Part shown: positions 55,271 to 64,000 of the stretch, in pieces | Layout: every line of letters begins with the position of its first letter | How positions within the stretch are numbered: the stretch's first letter is position 1 | Source of the DNA: Datisca glomerata | Taxonomy: Eukaryota > Streptophyta > Magnoliopsida > Cucurbitales > Datiscaceae | Assembly (NCBI GenBank): GCA_003255025.1 | Contig: QANY01005401.1 | Span: forward strand, 558,001-622,000 | Length of the DNA stretch: 64,000 bases | Direction: 5' to 3' | Notes under the pieces: model-generated | The model's input: the letters and a program-made list of their open reading frames with translations, nothing else | Database searches by the model: none | Told to the model about the DNA's origin: nothing | Program-made: the position numbers and the translations under genes

Positions 55271-57445
55271 AAAAGACCTATAAACATAAGTTTGTCTAAG
55301 ATTTATGAGGTGGTGGTGCCATTTTGGAACCAAGTGAACCCATATTTCAACGGGAATTTCGAAGTAGATAGGGGGAGTTCAGTTCATTGAATCTCTGGGG
55401 TTGGTTCGCATGAATCAAGAGAAACCCAAAATCCACCGAAGGCCGCCTTTTGTTTTCATTCTGTGTCATCCTTTGGCATTTCGGATTTGCAGGATCTTAA
55501 CAAATAGGATTTGTTTGACAAATCGTGACTGAAAATAAACAATCACTTCAATTCAAATAAGGAGGTGAAAAGATACTCACTATTTATTTTTTTAACCTTT
55601 TCATCATATCATATATGATCTATCCATTTTTAGATCCCACGGATAGAAACTTGATAGATCATTTTTTTATTCAGCTATCAGACGGTCTAGATCTAAATCT
55701 TAACTCTTCAGCAATCTTAATAGATCATTTTCTTATTCAGCTATAGCTATCAGACGGCCTAAATCTAAATCCCAACTCTTCACCAATCATATGCAACGAT
55801 ACAAACCTCTTTGTTTTACAGCCCCTTCTATTTTCTTATTTTTCACCATATTTTCAATGGTGCATTATAAGGACGTTAATAATGATGTCAATTGAACATC
55901 ATTATATAAGAGAATTAATGACATATGTATCTTTTTTTTTCTTACCAATAGAGACTTCATTAGAGACCATTTGAGAGTAGAAGAAATGGAACTATTACGC
56001 GACATACAATGAACTGTAGATGTGGGATCATTACGTTTCAAAAAAGTTATTATATCTCACTTCTTAGAAAAAAACACTTAAATCAAAATAGTTAAGAGCC
56101 CGATGATACATTTATATAAAACTTAGATTCCGAGCATACAAAATAGAGCCATAGACAATTTGGATTTCATTATTTCCACCGGTGAACACATCATAAATGG
56201 AGAATATAGCTGCAGCAAAAATGTGATTCCAATCCCCCAAGCCAACTCTAGTTTACTATTATCATAAAAATAATGTGTAACTGATTTTCTTGTTCATATT
56301 ACAAATATAAATTATAAAGGAAAAAGAGAAAAAAATGCAACAAAAATAAGTCGTTGTATTTCTTTTTTTTACTTATTTTGAATTTTTATAGTCATAATAT
56401 TTTTAGAAAAAGGTCACACTCAAGTGCTTGAAGGAGAAATGTGAGTGATTATTTGGAAGCCTCAAAATTACTTACAGAAAGAATTGTAATTCTTTCTAGG
56501 TTTGCCTTTGTAGTTATTTAAAGTTATTCGGGGATTGTGAATTCCAGAAGTATTCGAAATTTTCTCAGTGGTGGGATTGACATGCCACCGGCCTACTCAT
56601 ATTCCTACCATATTTATGTTTACTCCTCTCATATAAATAAATATGAAATATATGTATAACATATTAAGAAATAGTATTTTAAAAATTTTTATCGTATAAT
56701 TTATACTACATATAAAAATGTAGAACTTAAGAGAAATATTTTTTAGATAATTTTCTACATTTTCTCAAAATTAAACATACAAAGTTATACGAAGAGTTTT
56801 TCAACACTCTGTTTAAATTATCGTCTTTAAAAACATTTTTTTCTCCCCATTTATTTATTACGTAAAATATCAAATGAAAATTTATAAATAAATGATAAGT
56901 CTCTAATTAACTTAGTATTTCTTTACCTAATCATTTGGGTAGTATGAGTTACAAAACCATCTGAAGACTAAATTTAAACTCAATGAAAGAAAATTAGTAC
57001 AAAGCATATTATGCTAATCTTTTTTATAAATAAGATGTCTTACATCATTTGACTCAAATTATTTTTTCATACTCGTATATATCGTTCTATTTTTTTCATG
57101 GTAGTAAAAATCATGTAAGAGACGTAAAATAAGTTGAAAGCAACAAGTCATTCAGAACCATACAACTCTAATAATGAAAGTAGGAGTTGCTACATTTCTA
57201 GCCTCCCAAAAATCAGCTACATTTTTACACGTGATGACGTACATTTTAACATGAAACTTTGCCTGCAAAATATGCATATAGAAGCTTAATGAACTAGTGT
57301 TGCACCCCTATCTACTTTGTTTAGAAAAGAAAACAATAAATTTATATGAATATTGGGGGAGAAGTTTTATGGAACTATGTTATCAGGCTGATATTACGGC
57401 TATCAAAAATCTATTAGAGCCAAACCTGTCATGGTCTTTATGGTT
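55271..57445. other. Intergenic, mostly AT-rich
   Basis: A GC-richer patch at about 55305-55500 stands out but I could not identify it on either strand. A tandem duplication of about 75 bp lies at about 55645-55770 (GATAGATCATTTT and CAGACGG blocks). The rest shows nothing, apart from the 3' untranslated region of the Obg gene at the right end. Confidence 0.45.
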
Positions 57446-60400
57446 TCACACTTTTTCCAATGCTTCATTGGGATCTCTACACTTCCTTAAGGCTGCTCTT
57501 ATCTCCTTCAACATCTCATTCACCCCTATGCCTTTTCTGTCAACCCAAGAAAACAAAACGTTATACACCTTAGAAAAAAAAAAGAAAGTAATGCAGTAAT
57601 TAACTGATCACGTCATTAATTCATAAATTAGACAACTAAAATACTACAGCTAGTTCATCTTGCTATTCTAAACTTCTGGAACAAAAGAAAAGTTCTAAAA
57701 AGACTTGGTTATGGACAACAAAAATGGACACACTTGACACCAGGAAAACAAAAGCAAAAGCAGTAATAATATTTCAATACGATTTGACAATGGCAATCCT
57801 ATAGAAGTCATTGTTTACTGTGCAGGCCCTCACGCTACCAACTCTTTTATCTATTCCTCTCTCTCTTTTATTTTACTATCAATGCTCTGTGCCTTCTAAT
57901 CACTCCTTGCTCCTTTAAAACTTCTCTCACTAATTCCCCTTTTTCAGATCATTTAAGCTATCCCTTCCTAGTTCTTCTGTCCCACCATATCATCTTCTCC
58001 TTCCCCTATCAGTATTTTACTCTACTTTTTCTAACAAACTCCTGAGATTGAATTGATGGATGACAACAATCAGCACTAACAGCACAGAATTCATTTCATT
58101 GGTTTTATTTCAGATTAAGTGAAAAAAATCAGGTGTTTCAAACCGGCCTAAAGTACAGGGGAGGAAATATTTGTTCAATCACACAGTATTTTGTAAACAA
58201 GTGAAAACGATGAAAAATTCGACCAAGGTAAAGACCTAAAATGTTATAGCAATGTTAAACTAAGAAATAGAAAGATGCATGACATGGGACCTTTATGTAA
58301 GTAATAATCGATGATGTTGACCTACAAACATTAAGGATAGACCTACAAAGGACAATAGTAATGAACTTACAGAACACTAACGCCAACAGCTGAAAGAGGC
58401 CGGGGATAGTCCTCAATTTCTCTATCCCTTTTATCTTCAGGAACATTTGCATATCCATCTTCAAGTGGTAATAATTGATCAGCGTCCTCAAAGCTCGTCG
58501 CTGACTCAAAAGGTGCATTGTCACTTCCAATTCTCGATATTTCTTCAATCAAATCTGAAAGTCTATTTCTTGCCTGAAAACGTAGCATTTATCTAAAAAT
58601 TAAATTATAATAACTAATAGAAAATATTCTTCATTTTTGTAACAAACTACAGAAGCAATAATAAGAGAATTGAAGTCACAAACCTCAGGAAGGTCAATCT
58701 TGTTTAAGACAACAATATATGGTCGTTCAAGGTACTCAGGATTGTACATCCGCAACTCCTGCAAACCAAATTTCCCAGTGTTTATAACAAAAAGTTTTTG
58801 AATAGCACTAGAAGAGATATATTCATCTAGTGATTAGAAAAAGAGGGTAAACAATAGAATTGCATACCATGCACCCACTGACCAACATTTTATTTTAATC
58901 AGAAGGGAGCAATATTTATTGCCAATATAGTGTGCAAAACTATCAAAAATTAAATGGAAAATAGAACGCTGGCACAATGCATAATAACCAAACACGCTTC
59001 TTTTAAGAACTTTCGTACAAACACTTCAAAATTGGGCACAAGAATAGACGAGTGCTTCTGCAACACTTACTTCTTTGACAGTTCTGTAATCATCTACGGG
59101 GTTCTCAACAGCTGCATCAACAACGTGGACCAATAGGCGAGTCCTCCTTAGGTGCCTCAAGAAATTACGACCTAGACCCTAAAGAATAACAGTGTTTAAA
59201 GAAGCAACTTGAAGTGTCAAAATTCACCAAGAAAACAAGATTCGACCCAATACCTTTCCCAAATGAGCACCCTCAATTAGGCCTGGCAGATCTGCTAATG
59301 TTGCCTCAGATTGAAACATTCCTGCCCCTAAACTAGGATCCCCAACAAGACGTCCAAGGTTTGGCATTAATGTAGTAAAAGGATAATCAGCAATATCTGG
59401 TTTTGCATGTGTAATAGCTGCTAGAAGAGTTGATTTTCCAGCATTTGGGAGTCCCTACAAGCAAGAGCAAGCAAAAACTTCAAACAGCCATAGGAGCATA
59501 ACCTCTCAATTCAAGAGCTAGTACTAGAAAACTTTATTCTACTTGACTCCAGGCTCAAGGTCCTTAAATGTCATTAATATCACATAGCAAAACCGGATGA
59601 TAACTTATAAATTTTTAGATTAAAGCGATTCCAAGAAAAACTTGTTTCGAGAGAGTAATGGAGCTGGAAACATAGTCGATTGCTCAAAGAAACTGTTAAC
59701 ACATAGATGCAAAGATAAGCATAAGCAATACTCACAACTAGACCAACGTCGGCAACAACTCGGAGGATCAACTCCAAACTGACTTCCTCCCCGGGTTGAC
59801 CTATAAGAAGAACCTGTAAACAAGTTAAACAATTTACATGATCAACAAACTACCAATTGAAAGATATCACATCAATAACTAATGTTACCTAACAAATATA
59901 AGACAAGATCATTGGTGAACATCATCTCAGAAATCAATTAATGGTTTGAACCTTGAGCAGAAACAAAATATATGATTCAACGATACATCTGCGTTGGTAC
60001 ATTAAGTGACAATCACCGAAATAAATGCATTGGTATGTTAAGTGACAATCACCGATATAAATGCATTGGTATGTTAAGTGACAATCACCGAAATAAATGC
60101 AGGCAGATACTATTGGAAGGCCTATACCATGTTTCATCTAGAAAATGATAGTGCTTCAAATCTAATCTCCCGTATCCAAACCAAACTGTTGGTGTGCTAG
60201 TATCGTATATAAAGTCATAATTGCATGCTCATGGATTCAATAAATCCAAATTAAGTTCCTATAACTTTTTGCAGTGGACGTTAGATTTGCAGCATGGTCC
60301 AAATCAAACCTTCGGATAAGAATATAAAAGGATTATAACAACCACAAAGATGTACCAAATCTCATTCAGCTGTAAACAATTAATTCATATGAAGATGGGC

Positions 60401-61984
60401 TCTCAACAACAAATGATAAGTTAAGCTCACTGAGAGAAACGTTATAAGCATACAATCTGTGGAAATGATTTTTTGACAAAATGGAGTTGGTTGCTTCCAA
60501 ATCCTCATTAATATCCTCAGACAGAGAAAAATTGGAACACCATTTATACCTTGTCACTTTCATCTTTCATCACATTACTTGTCAAAGCCATTAACTTTTT
60601 CCTTTTGTGCTCTGGAATTTCTATCAAGCTGATCTGCAAAATAAAAGATAATCAATACAAGGGTCAATGTTTTAGATTTAAAATCAAGTTTACGGTTTAA
60701 ACCTTCAGTTAATGGTAACAGCTAGCAGGTATCTTATACTATTAAGATCTTTTTTGAAATTTTTTATAATTCTTTTTATTCTTCACCAGCTGAAAAAACT
60801 AAGAATGGCAAAAAGAATCATAAAGTGATTAGATTGCAGGGTGAGAAACAAAGAAAGAAAGAAAACATATGATTTGCTACACAGATAGAGGCATGACTGA
60901 AATAACAAATAATGGTCCATCTATTGAAAAACATATCACTCCTACCCCTCCTTGTCCACCTCTGGCTACAACAACCTCATCACCAGGATGAGCTAGATCA
61001 GCCAACAAGTTTCCCCTCTTACGTCTTACAACTGTTCCTGTACATGGACACGGCAACACGCAAGAAGGTTAAAAATGTTTAAATCATCCACGTTTTGCTT
61101 TGATTAGTCTACTTCATCGCATTATCTGGACTGTTTAAGATAAAAAGGAGAGAAGACGTGTGCAGATTACATTGTGAAGTATAAGCTTCGCATTCCTTAA
61201 TTTACAGAGATAGACGTAAAACTGAAAAATGTAACACACAAACCTACAGGCACAGCAATACGTAGAGTTGGACCAGCAAAACCATTATGCACTTGTGAAG
61301 TCAGAACACCCATTGCATCGACATTTCCACCGCGCTTTGCATTATGGCGACGTTGCATGTGAAACTCCAACAGGGAATCTTCCCCCTCATCTGCGTATAT
61401 TACGACGTCGCCACCACGCCCACCCATCGGAAGAATGAGTGATCCATCAAAATCCCGTCTATACAAGTTCCTTCTCCTTGTCTTCTCCTTGTCCTGCCGT
61501 CCATTAGACTTGCTAGCTGCCTGGCTAGGCAATTTAAGAGTAGCACCATGACCTCCATCTCCCGAACGAACTGTGATAATTGCCTGATCAAAATACTTGT
61601 GAGGTTCCCTCGTTACTGTAGCAGAGTTCAATGAAGGAGACTTGTTGGCCCCGGCAATTCTACACTTGATAAAGTAGTAGCCACAATTTTTCGAAAAGCT
61701 TCCGAACCGCTTATGCCCATGGATAAAAACGCCACGGTTACTACTGCAAAAGAAGTACAAAGTAAACAAAATATTGTCACCGACTCACGAGAGAGCTTTT
61801 TTTTACCTGAATAGAACATAGTGAGTTATTCTACTCGAGCATTTTCTTCAAACGAACTCCAAAACTGAAACCTCAGTCCTTTGAATCAAATGAATTACCT
61901 ATTTGGGAAAGTGTTACCGAGAACTAACGCACAATCACGAGAGAGAAACGAGGTCGAAGGAGGTAATGAAATCAGCGACACCAT
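57446..61984 (-). CDS. Organellar Obg/CgtA-family GTPase
   Basis: Ten exons, in order of transcription 61984-61899, 61743-61244, 61037-60946, 60633-60550, 59813-59736, 59454-59254, 59178-59071, 58758-58684, 58573-58371 and 57536-57446, join in frame to 505 codons and a stop. Obg GTPases assist assembly of the large ribosomal subunit in bacteria, plastids and mitochondria. The glycine-rich Obg fold is at about residues 78-225 ([22 protein letters not shown]). The G domain has G1 GLPNAGKST (281-289), G2 [10 protein letters not shown]3 DLPGLIEG (335-342) and G4 NKID (402-405); the G5 position reads VSVLKG. An acidic insert of about 70 residues separates G4 from G5. The first 75 or so residues, rich in S, N, R and K, look like an organelle transit peptide; plastid or mitochondrion cannot be decided. 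It is nearer the AtObgM type than ObgC. Start is ATG at 61984. Confidence 0.92.
59995..60102. repeat. 36-bp tandem repeat (3 copies) in an Obg intron
   Basis: Three copies of TGGTATGTTAAGTGACAATC plus ACCGAAATAAATGCAT sit head to tail in the intron between the fourth and fifth exons, with only three or four differences. Confidence 0.9.
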
Positions 61985-61992
61985 TATCCGCG

Positions 61993-61994
<2 letters not shown>

Positions 61995-62030
<36 letters not shown>

Positions 62031-62054
62031 ACAGGTGAGAGAGAGAGAGAGACC
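61995..62054. repeat. GA microsatellite in the Obg leader
   Basis: GAGAGA runs on the plus strand give a CT-rich 5' leader on the minus strand starting about 10 bp from the ATG, a common feature of plant genes. Confidence 0.85.
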
Positions 62055-62112
62055 GCTTGGAGACTGTAGAGAGATTTTGATCAACAAGTGTATCTCGCAA
62101 TTCAAAAGCTCA

Positions 62113-62118
62113 AGCCCA
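62113..62118 (-). promoter_or_regulatory. Site II element (TGGGCT)
   Basis: TGGGCT on the minus strand about 130 bp upstream of the Obg start fits the TGGGCY site II bound by TCP factors. Confidence 0.55.
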
Positions 62119-62168
62119 AATCTATCGACCGAAAAGCCCTAAAGATTGAGTCGCTTTACGCCGGTATT

Positions 62169-62177
62169 TTAGGGTTT
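62169..62177 (-). promoter_or_regulatory. Telo-box (AAACCCTAA)
   Basis: AAACCCTAA on the minus strand lies about 190 bp upstream of the Obg ATG and about 55 bp from the site II element. The pair is typical of promoters of plant ribosomal-protein and organelle-translation genes, which agrees with the role of Obg. Confidence 0.65.
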
Positions 62178-62189
62178 TTTTACACAAAT

Positions 62190-62435
62190 AACTATAATAG
62201 AAATTTAATATAAAAATGTTCTACACCTTAAATCTCTCTCTATCTCTCTCTCACTCTCACTCTCTCCGGGTCTCTCTCTCGTCTCTCTCTATAAACACAA
62301 TAATAAAAGGACAGGGTAGAGATATTTATAGAGAGAAAAAGATCTGAAGAGAGACAGAGAAAGAAATATCTGGAGAGAGAGGAAGGGAGAGGGAGTGAGT
62401 GAGAGAGATGTAAATAGAGAGATTGAGATATATAT

Positions 62436-62479
<44 letters not shown>

Positions 62480-64000
62480 CGATATAAGTGTATATGTGAC
62501 ATAACATGCATAAGATATATGTGACATAACACATATAACATATACGTAACATCTACGTATATATATTTGTCATATACAATATAAATATATGTGGCATATA
62601 TAACAATATATGTTGGTATATATATCTTGCAACACATATAACATATACATATATGATCAAAGTCAAATAAAAAATATGTATAACGAGTGTATATAATGTC
62701 TGTGCGTGTATATATACACAAACACACACTATATATATAGTAATAGTAAATAATAATATGTGATGTACAAAAATATCCAATATGTATGTAATCTATAAAT
62801 ATATATATGGAAAGAGCTTTATAAGCAATATAAATATATAATATGCAAATATATACTTTTTTATTTTATGTATGTGAGTGTATATAATATGTGCGCGTTG
62901 TCTTTATATAATATATATTATATATGAATGATGTATAAAAATTTCTAGAGCATATAAAAATATCTATATATATAGGGTGGAGGTTAAGTCAGCCGAAAGA
63001 TGATTATTGGTTAAAAAAATGGATAATCTAAGAAGGGATCTTCAAAATTTGATTACTTCAACTTCATTAACCTATGTTACTCTATTTTGGTTACTACTCT
63101 CTAGTGATAATAATTGATAATCCAAAATTTGCAGTTGAATTTCTTCTTTCATTTGGTATTTTTGCATATCCTTGTATGTGTTGTATACAATTGTATAACA
63201 TATATACTATTGTAGTGTATTGAAAACTTTCTCAAAAGTTTTAAAAAAATTGAATATTTTTTTTAAAATATTTTCTGTCCCAATATTTTCATGAATCTCT
63301 CTATTTAAATTCCTCTCTCACTATTTAAATCCCTCTCTAAAATCTCTCTCTCAATAAACACAATAATTAAAGATAGGGTGAGAGATTCAGAAAGAGAGAG
63401 AATTTACATAGATAGAGATATTTGGAGAGAGATAGAGAAAGGAAATTTTTAGGAATATAAATAGAGAGAGATGATGTGACGGTTACAAATAAAAAAGAGA
63501 GGGTAAACTACTAAATACAAATAAAGAAAACTATTTGATTTATTTAAATTTACTAAATTAATTGTTATTTACAGGAAACTGCTACATATGATAATTTTTA
63601 ATAATTATTGACATAATTATATTTAAAATATAAAATGTGTCTAAATAGTAAGAATTCTATATTTTAAGCCCAGATAGCAAATAAAATCACATATTCTACC
63701 GAAATGCTAGTAAATGACCTCAATTTAAAATAGACTTTAACAAATGACCCACTATTTGATTGGGATGCAAAAATAATCCTCTTCATTGTTAGTAAGGAAA
63801 TTACAAGCTTCAGTAAGTTCGGGAACTATTTTAAAAGAATGACGTCAAACTTTTTGTGTGGAATCATGATCAGTGAAATTTTTCAAAAAATTTATTTTTG
63901 CAATTATTGCATGTAATAAGTGGGGACAAAATGTTAAATAGCGGTGGGCATGTTTGCTAAAACAATTGAAAGATTATTTAGCCATTTACATTGGAACGCA
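62190..64000. other. Right-hand flank with CT/GA and TA microsatellites
   Basis: CT runs lie at about 62230-62292, GA runs at about 62330-62425 and 63380-63475, and a TA run at about 62434-62479, followed by TATATG-rich sequence to about 62960. The minus-strand frames here are low-complexity. No gene is seen. Confidence 0.7.

Noticed and set aside
62289..62780. Minus-strand frames rich in Y and I
   Set aside because: Translations of TA and TATATG microsatellite sequence.

Overview
The window is nuclear DNA of a flowering plant, most likely a eudicot. It is AT-rich. Its genes have plant-type introns (GT-AG, with one GC-AG), the protein families are plant families, and most of the sequence is nested plant transposons. 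The exact species cannot be read from the sequence. There are two assembly gaps: 324 N at 17299-17622, and 4 N inside a poly-C run at 42896-42899.

Four genes are well supported. (1) A complete six-exon WAT1-type EamA transporter, 31540-34562, plus strand. (2) A complete eight-exon purple acid phosphatase closest to PAP10, 47769-51295, plus strand. (3) A single-exon DREB2D-like AP2/ERF factor, 52350-52994, minus strand. (4) A complete ten-exon organellar Obg GTPase, 57446-61984, minus strand, with a site II element and a telo-box upstream. The four do not form a pathway; they cover vacuolar/auxin transport, phosphate scavenging, stress transcription and organelle ribosome biogenesis.

The first half (1-30000) is almost entirely transposon-derived. 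From left to right: a Transposase_24-like scrap; a 60-bp minisatellite next to a minus-strand Ty3/Gypsy gag with its primer-binding site and LTR; a CACTA-like right end; a decayed plus-strand Gypsy element with a tandem-repeat array, split by a structurally complete gag-only LTR retrotransposon (10653-15694, TSD TGTCG); an Ogre-type LTR piece containing the large gap; a Mutator-type MITE carrying a purine-rich minisatellite; a probable hAT-type MITE; a second small MITE; a foldback built of 100-bp units; a complete non-autonomous CACTA element (27149-29155, TSD ATT); and a LINE remnant.

The middle (34850-47735) is a disturbed interval. The block just upstream of the phosphatase gene exists twice: intact at about 34850-35710, and split by about 4.65 kb at 42290-42680 plus 47336-47735. 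Between the copies lie an approximately 1-kb inverted repeat with arms near 500 bp, an Ogre-type LTR with PBS, and a Copia LTR with PBS. The last third holds the phosphatase, DREB2D and Obg genes, a 1.1-kb GA array with a gag scrap inside it, the 3' end of a decayed Copia element, and GA/TA microsatellites at the right edge.

I found no wholly new system. The most unusual items are the long inverted repeat, the duplicated and interrupted phosphatase promoter, the minisatellite that seems to have grown out of a gag gene, and the foldback sitting next to a signal-peptide ORF.
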